Source: Oscillospiraceae bacterium (GTDB lineage: Bacteria; Bacillota; Clostridia; Oscillospirales; Ruminococcaceae). Taken from it: a stretch of DNA of 64,000 nucleotides. Shown here one piece after another: positions 8,356-16,839 of this stretch. Positions within the stretch are counted from its first letter, which is position 1. Every line of letters begins with the position of its first letter. The translations under genes and the position numbers were made by a program. The stretch covers positions 1-64,000 of the forward strand of contig JAJQBX010000027.1 in NCBI GenBank assembly GCA_021203065.1. Reading direction: 5' to 3'. The notes under the pieces were generated by a model that saw only the letters and a list, made by a program, of their open reading frames with translations, did no database searches and was not told the DNA's origin.

Positions 8356-9915
8356 ATGATTGACTTTGCAAACATCGGAAAATACAAGGAGAACAACCGG
8401 ATTGAGGCGAAGCTGTCACTGGGCGGACTTCCTCAGAGCATCTGGGAAACCTATTCGGCATTTGCCAACTCCCTTGGTGGAATTATCCTTTTGGGCGTTG
8501 AGGAATATCGGGATAAATCTCTTCATACAGTCGATCTTCCCGCTCCCGAAAAGCTTATTGCTGAATTCTGGGACATAATCAACAACCAAAAGAAGACAAG
8601 CGTAAATGTCCTTTCCGCAAAAGATGTGACCATTGAAGAAGTTGACGGTAACCGGATTATTGCGATTCGTGTTCCCCGTGCCCAGAGAAACGACAAGCCG
8701 GTTTATATCGGCGACAACCCCATGACAGGAAGCTATCGCAGAAATGGTGAAGGCGACTACAGATGCACAAAAGAAGAGGTCTTAGCCATGATGCGGGACG
8801 CTTCCTACAAAACTCAGGATATGCTTGTTTTGGAAGAGATGGATCTGGACGTTCTCGATAAAGACAGCATCCGCCGCTACAGAATCCGGATGAGGACATA
8901 TCGTCCCGGACATGTCTGGGAAGAGCTTGAAGACAGTAGTTTTCTTTACAAGCTGGGTGCTGCCGGTCGTGGCAAGGACGGCAAACTCCATCCGACCGCC
9001 GCAGGGCTTCTGATGTTTGGCTATGAGTATGAAATTGTAAAAGAATATCCAAACTATTTTCTCGACTATCAGGAACAGCTCGATCCCCGTGCCCGCTGGA
9101 CAGACCGGATTGTATCGTCTTCCGGCGACTGGAGCGGAAATATTTATGATTTCTATTTCCGTGTCTACAACCGAATCACTCAGGATATAAAAGTACCGTT
9201 CAGTCTGACTGATGGAAACAGGATTGATGACACTCCTGTGCACAATGCTCTTCGTGAAGCACTTGCAAATTGCCTCATCAATGCTGATTATTATGGCAGA
9301 CAGGGCATCGTCATCGTCAAAAAGCCGGATAAAATCACTTTCTCCAACCCCGGCGGCTTCCGCATTGACGTTGAAACTGCCATAAACGGCGGCGTTTCCG
9401 ACCCGAGAAACAGTGCTCTTATAAAAATGTTTAACCTTGTTGATATAGGCGAGCGTGCCGGAAGTGGCATCCCAAATATCTATAATGTCTGGAAAAAGCA
9501 GGGCTGGTCTGTGCCTGAAATCTCTGAAAGCTTTGAACCTGCACGAATCACCCTGTTACTTGAAGTGGAAAGCATAAGTGGAGAAGAAAAACCGGCGATA
9601 AAAACCGACGATAAACCGGAAACAAGCGAAAAGCCGGCGATAAAAACCGGTGATAAACCGGAAATAAGTGAAAAACCGGCGATAAAAGCCGGTGATAAAC
9701 CGGAAATTAAGGTCAGCAATAGAATTATCGCCGCTCAAAAGCAAACGATTCTCGAATATCTCACCAGAAATGTCTCTGCCAAAAGCAGTGAACTTGCCGA
9801 ACTGGTAGGGGTGAAATCCTCACGGATAAGAGAAATTCTGAACGAGATGGTAGCTGACGGCATTGTCGTCACGGAAGGCTCAAATAAAAACAGAACCTAC
9901 CGCCTGAAAAGCTGA
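8356..9915 (+). CDS. AlbA_2/Schlafen-like DNA-binding, GHKL-ATPase and winged-helix regulator
   Basis: Protein of 519 residues. The N-terminal AlbA_2 (Schlafen AAA_4) domain spans about 10-130 and carries ESK-like RIEAKLSLGG, FANSLGGIILLGVEE and GSYRRNGEGDYRCT. It is followed by an HATPase_c_4-type module (about 285-400: E-A-L-A-N-C-L-I-N-A-D, FSNPGGF, AGSGIPNIY). A hydrophilic linker (about 411-452) contains three 14-residue repeats. The C-terminal winged helix (about 460-519) has AELVGVKSSRIREILNEM. Such proteins are annotated as RecG-related or transcriptional regulators in Clostridia; the ligand and targets are unknown. SD GGAGG precedes the ATG, and a strong terminator follows. Confidence 0.82.
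   Translation: MIDFANIGKYKENNRIEAKLSLGGLPQSIWETYSAFANSLGGIILLGVEEYRDKSLHTVDLPAPEKLIAEFWDIINNQKKTSVNVLSAKDVTIEEVDGNRIIAIRVPRAQRNDKPVYIGDNPMTGSYRRNGEGDYRCTKEEVLAMMRDASYKTQDMLVLEEMDLDVLDKDSIRRYRIRMRTYRPGHVWEELEDSSFLYKLGAAGRGKDGKLHPTAAGLLMFGYEYEIVKEYPNYFLDYQEQLDPRARWTDRIVSSSGDWSGNIYDFYFRVYNRITQDIKVPFSLTDGNRIDDTPVHNALREALANCLINADYYGRQGIVIVKKPDKITFSNPGGFRIDVETAINGGVSDPRNSALIKMFNLVDIGERAGSGIPNIYNVWKKQGWSVPEISESFEPARITLLLEVESISGEEKPAIKTDDKPETSEKPAIKTGDKPEISEKPAIKAGDKPEIKVSNRIIAAQKQTILEYLTRNVSAKSSELAELVGVKSSRIREILNEMVADGIVVTEGSNKNRTYRLKS
9586..9711 (+). repeat. Three in-frame 42-bp tandem repeats inside the regulator gene
   Basis: Units at 9586-9627, 9628-9669 and 9670-9711 each encode a version of EKPAIKTGDKPEIS. 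Within a unit, CCGGCGATAAA-type half repeats recur. The copy number can be expected to vary by slippage without breaking the frame. Confidence 0.9.
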
Positions 9916-9923
9916 CCCCCACC

Positions 9924-9955
9924 AAAAAAGCCGCCTTTTGTGCGGCTTTTTCCGA
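9924..9955 (+). terminator. Terminator after the AlbA_2 regulator
   Basis: AAAAAGCCGC-CTTTTGT-GCGGCTTTTT; the stem is flanked by A and T runs and could work on both strands. Confidence 0.9.
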
Positions 9956-10033
9956 TTTGCACAAAAACGGTGGGCGGCTTGTCCGGGGATATATGATTTT
10001 TACTTAATTTCCGGAGGAATTTAAATTTTTGGC

Positions 10034-10062
10034 TTGACTTTAGTGGCGCATGGGTGTATACT
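10034..10062 (+). promoter_or_regulatory. Promoter of the polysaccharide regulatory module
   Basis: TTGACT (10034-10039), 17-bp spacer, TATACT (10057-10062), about 70 nt upstream of the YveK/Wzz-like start. Confidence 0.7.
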
Positions 10063-10140
10063 ATCTGATATATTGGCATATTGGGATTTAAGCGAAATTT
10101 TATCCCGTGGAAGAGTTCTGAAGCATTTAGGGGGAGTCAC

Positions 10141-10938
10141 ATGGCTTCACAGTCACAAAAAAACGGAAGTAAGGATTACGTTGAAATAGACCTTATGCGC
10201 CTCTTGAAGGCGGTCTGGCACAACGCTTGGGCGGTTGTTCTGTCAACGCTTGTCTGCGCCGTTATCGCATTTGCATATGTTACATTGGCGGTCACTCCGC
10301 TTTATCAGTCAAAGGTTCTGATGTACGTCAACAACAGCTCGTTCAGCGTTTCAACCTCGAGCGTCAGCATTTCGTCTGGTGATATTTCCGCATCACAGAG
10401 CCTTGTCGCTACCTACGCAGTTATCCTCAACACAAGAACGGTTCTGAATCAGGTTATTGAGGAAGCCGGACTCAGCTATTCCTATGGAACGCTCTCCGGG
10501 ATGATTTCAACCTCGTCGGTCGACGACACCGAGGTATTTCAGGTTGTCGTCACGAGTGCAGACCCTGAGGAGGCTGCTCTCATCGCAAACACCATCGCCG
10601 AGGTCTTCCCCGACGTTGTTTCCGACATAGTCGAGGGCTCTTCGGCAAAGATTGTTGACTACGCAGTTGTTCCGACATCAAAGAGCTCCCCGAGCGTCAC
10701 AAGATACACAATGATGGGCGCACTCATCGGATTTGTCTTAAGCGTCGGCGTCATCGTTGTACTGGAGCTTCTTGACACCCTTATCCACGACGAGGATTAC
10801 CTCCTCACCAACTACAAGAACATCCCCGTTCTTGCCTCCATTCCAGATATGGACGCCACCGGCAGCTCCTCGAAGAGCGGCTACTACAGCGGCTATTACG
10901 GACATGATTATTCGAAATCGGGAGGTAGCACGAAATGA
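10141..10938 (+). CDS. YveK/CpsC-type chain-length regulator (Wzz domain), BY-kinase adaptor
   Basis: Protein of 265 residues. Two transmembrane helices (about 34-56 and 195-217) bracket an extracytoplasmic Wzz domain that begins with TPLYQSKVLMYV. The Asp/Ile-rich N-terminus (YVEIDLMRLLKAVWH) and the C-terminal cytoplasmic tail after the second helix are typical of the activator of the CpsD-type tyrosine kinase in Firmicutes, which controls exopolysaccharide or capsule chain length. The start at 10141 has the SD AGGGGG; the 20-codon upstream extension in frame has none. The stop overlaps the kinase start by 4 bp (ATGA), so the two are translationally coupled. Confidence 0.87.
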   Translation: MASQSQKNGSKDYVEIDLMRLLKAVWHNAWAVVLSTLVCAVIAFAYVTLAVTPLYQSKVLMYVNNSSFSVSTSSVSISSGDISASQSLVATYAVILNTRTVLNQVIEEAGLSYSYGTLSGMISTSSVDDTEVFQVVVTSADPEEAALIANTIAEVFPDVVSDIVEGSSAKIVDYAVVPTSKSSPSVTRYTMMGALIGFVLSVGVIVVLELLDTLIHDEDYLLTNYKNIPVLASIPDMDATGSSSKSGYYSGYYGHDYSKSGGSTK

Positions 10939-11738
10939 ATGTAAAGCGTCCCGAAAATATTCAGCCAGCAACGCCCGAACAGCAGAGAATCGGCACAAAC
11001 CTGAGCTTTGCTGTATCGGAGGCATATAAGCTTCTTAGAGCCAACATAATGTTCAGTCTGCCGAACGACGGCGACAGATGCAGAGTGTTGGGAATCACAA
11101 GCTCCCTTCCGTCGGAAGGAAAGTCGACGACAAGCCTTAACCTCGCATGCTCGATTGCAGAAACCGGAAAGAGAGTCCTCGTTATCGAGGGAGATATGAG
11201 ACTTCCGACAATGTCGAAGCGTCTCGACGTTCCGAAGACTCCCGGTTTATCGAATCTTCTTGCAGGTCTCTGCTCAGGAAACGAGATTATCCACCATTCA
11301 GGCTTGGTTGACGGGCTCGACGTCATGACCGGCGGCGACATTCCCCCGAACCCGAGTGAGCTTCTTGGCTCAGAGAGAATGGCAAAGGTTGTTGAGGCTC
11401 TTTCAAAGGGCTACGACTACATCATCTTCGACCTGCCGCCTATCTCGTCAGTTTCGGATGCCTTGGTCATCTCAAATCTTATCGACGGAATGGTTGTCGT
11501 CGTAAGAAGAGACTACTGCGACCAGCAGACTCTTGCCGAAACGGTCCGGCAGCTTGAATTCCATAACGTAAAGGTTTTAGGCTTTGTATTCACCTACTCC
11601 GAGGTTCTCAAGAAGAAGTATAAGAAGTACAAGAAGGGCAAGGGCTACGGCTACGGAAAGGGCTATGGCTACGATTACAGCTATGGTCACAGCTACGAAG
11701 CCGCCGCTGACGCCAACAAAAAGAAGTCAGGAAAATGA
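10935..11738 (+). CDS. CpsD/CapB-family bacterial tyrosine kinase (BY-kinase)
   Basis: Protein of 267 residues with Walker A (TSSLPSEGKSTTS, about 56-68), Walker A' (VLVIEGDMRLP) and Walker B (YIIFDLPP). The C-terminal tail has alternating Gly/Tyr residues (KGYGYGKGYGYDYSYGHSY), the autophosphorylated tyrosine cluster of this family. It would phosphorylate itself in contact with the YveK/Wzz-like partner encoded just upstream. The gene overlaps both neighbours by 4 bp. No gene for polymer synthesis lies nearby, so its polysaccharide target must be encoded elsewhere. Confidence 0.92.
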   Translation: MNVKRPENIQPATPEQQRIGTNLSFAVSEAYKLLRANIMFSLPNDGDRCRVLGITSSLPSEGKSTTSLNLACSIAETGKRVLVIEGDMRLPTMSKRLDVPKTPGLSNLLAGLCSGNEIIHHSGLVDGLDVMTGGDIPPNPSELLGSERMAKVVEALSKGYDYIIFDLPPISSVSDALVISNLIDGMVVVVRRDYCDQQTLAETVRQLEFHNVKVLGFVFTYSEVLKKKYKKYKKGKGYGYGKGYGYDYSYGHSYEAAADANKKKSGK

Positions 11739-12457
11739 TCGATTTCCATTCGCACATTCTTCCGGGAATCGACGACGGAAGTAAATCTGTTGAAGAGAGC
11801 TGCCAGATGCTGAGAACATCGTTTTTGCAGGGCGTCTCGCAGATTGTCGCAACTCCCCACTTCTACGCCGAGGACAATTCACCGAAAAGGTTTCTTGAGA
11901 GGCGCAGGAGAGCTTTTGAAAAGCTTGAGCCTCATCTTGACTCCGACATGCCCGAGATTTTCTTGGGTGCTGAGGTAAAGTATTTCGAGGGAATTTCGAG
12001 AGCTGAGGACGTTGGGCTTCTCAAAATCGAGGGCACGCCGCTTATCCTTATCGAAATGCCGTTCATGACTTGGAATCAGAGAATGGTTTCGGAGGTCGTG
12101 GAACTGGCGTCCGCAAGACGGACAAAAGTCATCATCGCCCACGTCGAGAGATATTTCCGTTTTGGTGCGGAGAGGTTTTTGCCGGAATTCTACAAAAACG
12201 GCATTCTCATTCAGGCAAACGCCGAGAGCTTTGTCGGAGGATATTTCGCCACAAGAAAGGTCATGAACATGTTAAAAGATGGCAGAATTGACATCTTAGG
12301 TTCAGATTGCCACAACATGACCAGCCGTCCGCCGCTTATGGGGGATGCAAGGAAAGAAATTTCTAAAAGAATCGGCGATAATATGCTTGACAAATTGGAT
12401 GAAAAGGCGTACAATAGTCTATATTCGGGAAATATTCAGCATGTGACTGAGGTCTGA
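11735..12457 (+). CDS. CpsB/CapC-family tyrosine-protein phosphatase (PHP domain)
   Basis: Protein of 240 residues that starts with the metal-binding DFHSHILPGIDDG of PHP phosphatases. It also has TPHFY, HVERY and SDCHN, which supply the other metal ligands. It would remove phosphate from the tyrosine tail of the BY-kinase encoded just upstream, with which it overlaps by 4 bp. The three-gene order adaptor-kinase-phosphatase is a standard regulatory module of Gram-positive capsule and exopolysaccharide loci. Confidence 0.92.
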   Translation: MIDFHSHILPGIDDGSKSVEESCQMLRTSFLQGVSQIVATPHFYAEDNSPKRFLERRRRAFEKLEPHLDSDMPEIFLGAEVKYFEGISRAEDVGLLKIEGTPLILIEMPFMTWNQRMVSEVVELASARRTKVIIAHVERYFRFGAERFLPEFYKNGILIQANAESFVGGYFATRKVMNMLKDGRIDILGSDCHNMTSRPPLMGDARKEISKRIGDNMLDKLDEKAYNSLYSGNIQHVTEV

Positions 12458-12500
12458 GGCGGTACGGTCTGAGACGGTGCGGTCTTAGGTGACGTTGTCT
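12456..12500 (+). repeat. Three imperfect 15-bp direct repeats after the phosphatase gene
   Basis: GAGGCGGTACGGTCT (12456-12470), GAGACGGTGCGGTCT (12471-12485) and TAGGTGACGTTGTCT (12486-12500). The array begins at the stop codon. No promoter is evident in the remainder of this gap (12501-12593). Confidence 0.7.
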
Positions 12501-12593
12501 GAAGCAACCCGGATAGTAAAAATGGTTTTCCCGTCCCGACGCAAAAGCCGGAGCGTGAATATATAGATTTGTATTTTTTGGAGGGCTAAAAAC

Positions 12594-13301
12594 ATGAACA
12601 AATTTATGAAAATTGCACTCGCAGTTGTGCTCGCAGCTGTAATGTGTGTATCGGCAGTTGCTGATGCAGCTGTTCCGAGTATCGCACAGAAAGCTCAGCC
12701 GACATTGGTTGACTACACTGTATATGATGCAGATGGCAACGAAGTAAGCGTTACCGGTTCTATCGTCGTAACTCCCTATCTTCTGAGATCCAACCTTTCC
12801 ACCGAAAAGATTGATGACATCGAAGCCGCTTATGAGCAGCTCATCGGAATTTCCGACCTCACCGATCTTCTTTCTCAGGTTCCTGACGGAACGGTTGCAC
12901 TCTACCTCTTCGACATCTCCGCTTATGACGAGGCTGCTACCTACATCAATGCTGGCGGTCACGCAATCGTAACTCTCGAGTGCGATCTCGGCGATGCTCA
13001 GACAGTAGTTGTTCTTCATAACTACGAGGACGATCTCTGGGAAATCAAGGATTCAACCGTTATTTCCAGCACTCAGGTTCAGGTAACCATCGACAGCTGT
13101 TCACCGTATGTTGTCGCTGTAAGCGATGACAGCAGCGTTGTAATCGACGAGCCTGTTGAGGGAACTGTTATCGACAGCGGTGTTGACGTAAGCGGAACTG
13201 CTTCGAGCGTTTCCACAATGCCTTATGTCGTTGGCGGCGTTGCCTGCATACTTATCGCTGGTGCACTTCTCATAGTTGCAAACCGCAGAAAAGAAAAATA
13301 A
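12594..13301 (+). CDS. Secreted, C-terminally membrane-anchored surface protein of unknown function
   Basis: Protein of 235 residues. The N-terminal signal peptide (about 1-27) has a K-rich start and an Ala-rich core with AVADA at the end. The central region (about 35-190) is predicted beta-rich and acidic, with VDYTVYDADGNEVSVTGSIV and VVVLHNYEDDLWEI. A Ser/Thr/Val-rich stalk leads to one transmembrane helix (about 206-228) and a basic RRKEK tail. The ending looks like a sortase substrate, but no LPXTG-like motif precedes the helix, so plain membrane anchoring is likely. It lies between the tyrosine phosphatase and an LCP gene (15 bp to the latter), suggesting a cell-envelope role. SD GGAGGG. 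No family recognised. Confidence 0.7.
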   Translation: MNKFMKIALAVVLAAVMCVSAVADAAVPSIAQKAQPTLVDYTVYDADGNEVSVTGSIVVTPYLLRSNLSTEKIDDIEAAYEQLIGISDLTDLLSQVPDGTVALYLFDISAYDEAATYINAGGHAIVTLECDLGDAQTVVVLHNYEDDLWEIKDSTVISSTQVQVTIDSCSPYVVAVSDDSSVVIDEPVEGTVIDSGVDVSGTASSVSTMPYVVGGVACILIAGALLIVANRRKEK

Positions 13302-13316
13302 TAGGGCGGAAACGGT

Positions 13317-14312
13317 ATGAAGTTCAAGGTAAGAAAAAACCTTGTCAAGGTTATTCTTTACGTCTTGTGCATATTCTTTCTGGTACTTGGTATAGTGCTG
13401 CTGCTGAACGCTTGGGAGCAGCAGTACTATTCTTATACCCCCGAGGAGGATTCGGAAAGCACACAGACCCAGAGTGCCGATGTCGAGTATAACGGTGTGA
13501 AGTATAAGCTCAATCGCAAGATTGACACTGTGCTTTTAGTTGGCGTGGACAAATATCTTGCCTCAACCGATTCAAACACCTATGTCAACACCGAGCAGGC
13601 GGACTTCATCATGCTCGTCGTCATCGACACCGAAGAGGAATCCTACAAAGTTCTGCACATCAACCGCGACACAATGACCGACGTCCAAGTCTTGGGCGTA
13701 ACGGGTGCTGTCGCTTTTACTAATTATGAGCAGATAGCTCTTGCGCACACCTACGGCTCCGGTCAGGAGGACAGTGCCGAGAACACGGTAACCGCCGTAT
13801 CCGACCTCCTCTATGGCATCGACATCGACCACTACATCACCGTCACGATGGACGCAGTCGCAATCATAAACGACTCTGTCGGCGGTGTGACTGTCACCGC
13901 TCTCGACACGATAAACGACGACATCATCGAGGGCGAGGAGATAACACTCCTTGGTGACAACGCCCTTGCCTATGTAAGAGCGAGAATCGGGCTTGAGGAC
14001 TCAACCAATCTTCACAGAATGGAGCGTCAGGAGCAGTATATGAAGGCTCTGATGGAGCAGTTCAAGGCTTCCTGCGATGAGGATTCCAACTTCGCTCTTG
14101 ATACAGCACTTGAAATCACACAGTATATGGTCTCCGACTGCACGGTAAACGAGATTGTCGACATCTACGGAATGATGGGCGACTACGAATTTACCGATTA
14201 TCTCACCCTTGAGGGCGAAGCTATAGTCGGTGACGAATACATGGAGTTCTATGTCGATGAGGATGCCCTTTACGAGCTCTACCTCAGTCTGTTCTACACT
14301 GTGATTGAATAA
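13317..14312 (+). CDS. LytR-CpsA-Psr (LCP) family glycopolymer transferase
   Basis: Protein of 331 residues with one N-terminal transmembrane helix (about 10-31) and an extracellular LCP domain (about 60-280). Recognisable elements are DTVLLVGVDKY, ADFIMLVVIDTEE, HINRDTMTDV (the Arg-Asp of the phosphate-binding motif), GGVTVTALD and ALAYVRAR. LCP enzymes move undecaprenyl-linked polymers onto peptidoglycan at the outer membrane face. It follows the surface-protein gene by 15 bp and overlaps the reading frame of the VanZ-like gene, so it is probably in the same operon and works with the kinase module upstream. Confidence 0.88.
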   Translation: MKFKVRKNLVKVILYVLCIFFLVLGIVLLLNAWEQQYYSYTPEEDSESTQTQSADVEYNGVKYKLNRKIDTVLLVGVDKYLASTDSNTYVNTEQADFIMLVVIDTEEESYKVLHINRDTMTDVQVLGVTGAVAFTNYEQIALAHTYGSGQEDSAENTVTAVSDLLYGIDIDHYITVTMDAVAIINDSVGGVTVTALDTINDDIIEGEEITLLGDNALAYVRARIGLEDSTNLHRMERQEQYMKALMEQFKASCDEDSNFALDTALEITQYMVSDCTVNEIVDIYGMMGDYEFTDYLTLEGEAIVGDEYMEFYVDEDALYELYLSLFYTVIE

Positions 14313-14328
14313 CAAAGAGGACAAGAAT

Positions 14329-14787
14329 TTGAAGATACTTTCCAGAATCAAAAGTAAGCTTCCCTTGATAATTTCGGCGGCGATTGTTTTAGCTACACTT
14401 GCCGCCTTATTTGTGTTCTCCGGTCAGGACGGGGAAGAGTCCTCCGCAACAAGCGGCGTGATTGTCGACTTCGTCATGAAGCTCTTTAATCTCCCCGACG
14501 ACACCGGAACGCTGAACACGGTGACTGTGGTCATAAGAAAGCTCGCCCACTTTGCAATATTTGCTATCTTAGGCGCAAGCCTCTATGCGTTCACCTCTTC
14601 CCTGCTTCTCTTAAGACCGTATATCTCAACCCTGATTGTTGGGCTCACCGCCGCCATCCTGAATGAACTCCAGCAGCTTACCTCCGCCGGCAGAACCGCC
14701 AGCCCCCGAGACGTAGCGATCGACTTCGCAGGAGTGCTTGTGGGAAGCGTAGTTGTGTGGGGGATTATGAGGCTGATCCGGCGATAA
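14329..14787 (+). CDS. VanZ family membrane protein
   Basis: Protein of 152 residues with four predicted transmembrane helices. The family signature is visible: R-K-L-A-H-F-A-I-F-A-I-L-G, N-E-L-Q-Q, G-R-T-A-S-P-R-D-V-A-I-D-F-A-G. VanZ proteins are associated with teicoplanin tolerance and with envelope polysaccharide loci; the biochemical role is not established. The TTG at 14329 is chosen because AAAGAGG lies 8 nt upstream. An alternative TTG at 14305 overlaps the LCP gene and lacks an SD. Confidence 0.83.
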   Translation: MKILSRIKSKLPLIISAAIVLATLAALFVFSGQDGEESSATSGVIVDFVMKLFNLPDDTGTLNTVTVVIRKLAHFAIFAILGASLYAFTSSLLLLRPYISTLIVGLTAAILNELQQLTSAGRTASPRDVAIDFAGVLVGSVVVWGIMRLIRR

Positions 14788-14797
14788 ATCCGGCAAC

Positions 14798-14858
14798 ACA
14801 GCCCCTCAGTCGCCTGCAGAGGTGCGCCGACCGCAGGGAGGCGCATTGCCGCAGAGGC
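14798..14858 (+). repeat. Degenerate copy of the palindromic repeat
   Basis: CAGCCCCTCAGTCGCCTGCAG followed by GTGCGCC/GGCGCA stems: a decayed left end of the AACCCCTCAGTC repeat, between convergent VanZ and alr genes. Confidence 0.45.
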
Positions 14859-16003
14859 TAATTTATAAATATCCTCGGCACTCTCTGCGAGATTCCGCAG
14901 ACTATTTCGTAGCCTATTGTGCCGGTGAGCTTTCCTATCTCGTCGGCGGTTATCTCTTCTTCGCCATCTCTGCCGATGAGGGTTACTGTGTCGCCGACCA
15001 TGACATCCTCTATGTCGGTTATGTCTATCATCAGCTGATCCATGCAGACTCTGCCTAAAATCTTGGCACGCTTGCCGTGAACGATAAGCTCGCCTCTGTT
15101 GGATAATAGCCTCGGGCAGCCGTCGGCGTAGCCTATTGTGACGGTTGCGACCCGAGTCTCACGCTCGGTCTTATACGTCCTGCCATAGCCAATCGTAACT
15201 CCCTTGGGGAGTATTTTTATTTGTGAGACTATCGATTTCAGTTCCATAACCGGCTCAAGCTCGACCGGCATATCCCTCGAAATGTCCGGCTTCAAGCCAT
15301 AGAGCATGATTCCGAAGCGGACCAAATCGCTCCTTTTATCGTAGTGATACATAGCACCTGCTGAGTTGAGGAAGTGGAGCTTATCTATAAGTACAAGACG
15401 CTTTTTCAGTTCATCCCTGACCCTGCACACCGTCTCAATCTGATGGTTTGTAAACTCAATATCCTCCGGCTTTAAGCTGTCGGCGACCGGGAGATGGGTG
15501 AAGAGCCCCTCAACCTCCAAGCCTTGGGTTCTGACAATCTTTTCAGCGTCGTCTGCGATTCTTCTGATGTCGTCGCCGTAGTTGAGACCGATGCGGTTCA
15601 TTCCGGTGTCGACTGCTATATGGCATCTGACCCTCTCGCCACGTGGCGCATTGAACGCAAGCTTTTCTGCATATTCGAGGTCTGTGATGGTCTGGATTAT
15701 GTCGTACTCAATAAGCTCGCCGGCATCCTCGGGAGGAGTATAGCCTAAGATGAGGATCTCACCGCTCACGCCAAGGTCTCTTAGCTCCTCGGCTTCGACA
15801 ATATTCGATACTGCGAACCAGTTGATTCCTGCGTCCTCAAGCCGGGGGATTATCCCCTCACAGCCGTGACCATAGCAGTTTGCCTTGACTGCGCACATTA
15901 TCTCGCAGTCGGGGTCTATAAGACTCCGACATTTTCCGACATTTCTTTCCAGCCGGTCGAGGTGGATTTCAGCCCACGCACGTCTTAACCCTTCGTTTTT
16001 CAT
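14858..16003 (-). CDS. alr: Alanine racemase
   Basis: Protein of 381 residues. It interconverts L- and D-alanine using PLP, feeding D-Ala to peptidoglycan. The PLP lysine is K40 in AVKANCYGHG. AVDTGMNRIG and the second-half catalytic tyrosine in TIGYGRTYKT are present, and CMDQLMIDIT matches the C-terminal domain. Length is typical. SD GGAGGA precedes the ATG by 7 nt. The gene is alone on the minus strand between convergent VanZ and divergent SLOG genes. Confidence 0.95.
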   Translation of the reverse strand: MKNEGLRRAWAEIHLDRLERNVGKCRSLIDPDCEIMCAVKANCYGHGCEGIIPRLEDAGINWFAVSNIVEAEELRDLGVSGEILILGYTPPEDAGELIEYDIIQTITDLEYAEKLAFNAPRGERVRCHIAVDTGMNRIGLNYGDDIRRIADDAEKIVRTQGLEVEGLFTHLPVADSLKPEDIEFTNHQIETVCRVRDELKKRLVLIDKLHFLNSAGAMYHYDKRSDLVRFGIMLYGLKPDISRDMPVELEPVMELKSIVSQIKILPKGVTIGYGRTYKTERETRVATVTIGYADGCPRLLSNRGELIVHGKRAKILGRVCMDQLMIDITDIEDVMVGDTVTLIGRDGEEEITADEIGKLTGTIGYEIVCGISQRVPRIFIN

Positions 16004-16043
16004 ATATGCTTCCTCCTTGGAAATAGGGGTTATAATCTGATTT

Positions 16044-16075
16044 TCTTCCCGAAAAGAACGCCCGGGAAGACTTTT
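16044..16075. other. Inverted repeat between alr and the SLOG gene
   Basis: TCTTCCCG (16044-16051) pairs with CGGGAAGA (16063-16070), followed on the plus strand by CTTTTT. It resembles a terminator, but no plus-strand gene ends here; it may lie in the alr leader. Confidence 0.5.
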
Positions 16076-16097
16076 TAAAAGAATTTCCGCAATTTAC

Positions 16098-16126
16098 TTG
16101 CAAAAAGGTCGGTATTATGGTATGAT
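16098..16126 (+). promoter_or_regulatory. Promoter of the SLOG gene
   Basis: TTGCAA (16098-16103), 17-bp spacer, TATGAT (16121-16126), about 48 nt from the chosen start. Confidence 0.55.
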
Positions 16127-16173
16127 TTTTATTGTAGCATGCAATATCTATGAGTATGTTTTGGGGGAAATAT

Positions 16174-16743
16174 ATGAAACAGCCAAAAGAACCAATAGTT
16201 TACAGTTACAATCCACCAATTATCACCGACAGAGCCACAACCGCCTGCTTCTCGGGGCATCGTCCGGAAAAGATTCCCTTTCACGACGATGAAGTGAGAA
16301 TGCGGATGCTCATGGCGATGTTTATTCAGCGTATATACGACGCCATCGACGACGGCTACCGGACATTCATCACCGGCATGGCTCGTGGAATCGACACTTG
16401 GGGAGGCAGGGCTCTCTATGCCCTCAAGCACAGCTACCCGGAGCTCAACCTTAAGATGATCGGAATCTCTCCGTATAAAAACGAAATTACAACTCTTGGT
16501 GGTCTCGATACGTATTACTACGGAACTGTCCACGACGGCTGCGACGAGATGTATTATCTTTCGGAGGACTACTTCCCGGCTTGCTACCACATCCGCAACC
16601 GCCTGATGGTGGACCATTCGAGCAGAGTTATCGGAGCTATATACGACTACAAGAGCGGCACCGGGAATACAATAAAAGAGGCAAAGCGTCAGGGGCTTGA
16701 GCTCGACATAATAGATCTCAACACCTGCGAATACTTCAGATAA
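16174..16743 (+). CDS. DUF1273/YpsA-like SLOG domain protein
   Basis: Protein of 189 residues with a Rossmann-like SLOG fold: ACFSGHRPEKIP near the N-terminus, FITGMARGIDTWGG, NRLMVDHSSRVIGAIYD and a GTGNTIKEAK C-terminal motif. These resemble B. subtilis YpsA and other DUF1273 proteins, which are thought to bind nucleotide-derived ligands. ATG at 16174 follows GGGGGAAA; an in-frame ATG at 16150 has no SD. The protein's precise role is unknown. Confidence 0.82.
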   Translation: MKQPKEPIVYSYNPPIITDRATTACFSGHRPEKIPFHDDEVRMRMLMAMFIQRIYDAIDDGYRTFITGMARGIDTWGGRALYALKHSYPELNLKMIGISPYKNEITTLGGLDTYYYGTVHDGCDEMYYLSEDYFPACYHIRNRLMVDHSSRVIGAIYDYKSGTGNTIKEAKRQGLELDIIDLNTCEYFR

Positions 16744-16839
16744 CCGGTCGCCCGTCATAACAATTATACGGCATCCGGAATGAAATTGCAATAGCGGATT
16801 AGGTCGAAATAAATTTCACAGGTTTACTACAGAAAGACG

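Noticed and set aside
9586-9711. 42-bp repeats as a CRISPR or integration array
   Set aside because: They are contiguous, in frame and inside a coding region without spacers.
12363-13019. 218-codon minus-strand open frame across the phosphatase end and surface protein
   Set aside because: It crosses two genes, has no SD and shows Tyr/His-rich antisense composition.
16044-16075. Small RNA gene between alr and the SLOG gene
   Set aside because: The hairpin is terminator-like, but the TATAAT before it (16031-16036) has no matching -35 box, so a transcript is not supported.
16129-16791. 220-codon minus-strand open frame opposite the SLOG gene
   Set aside because: Antisense of a well-matched DUF1273 protein; no initiation signal.
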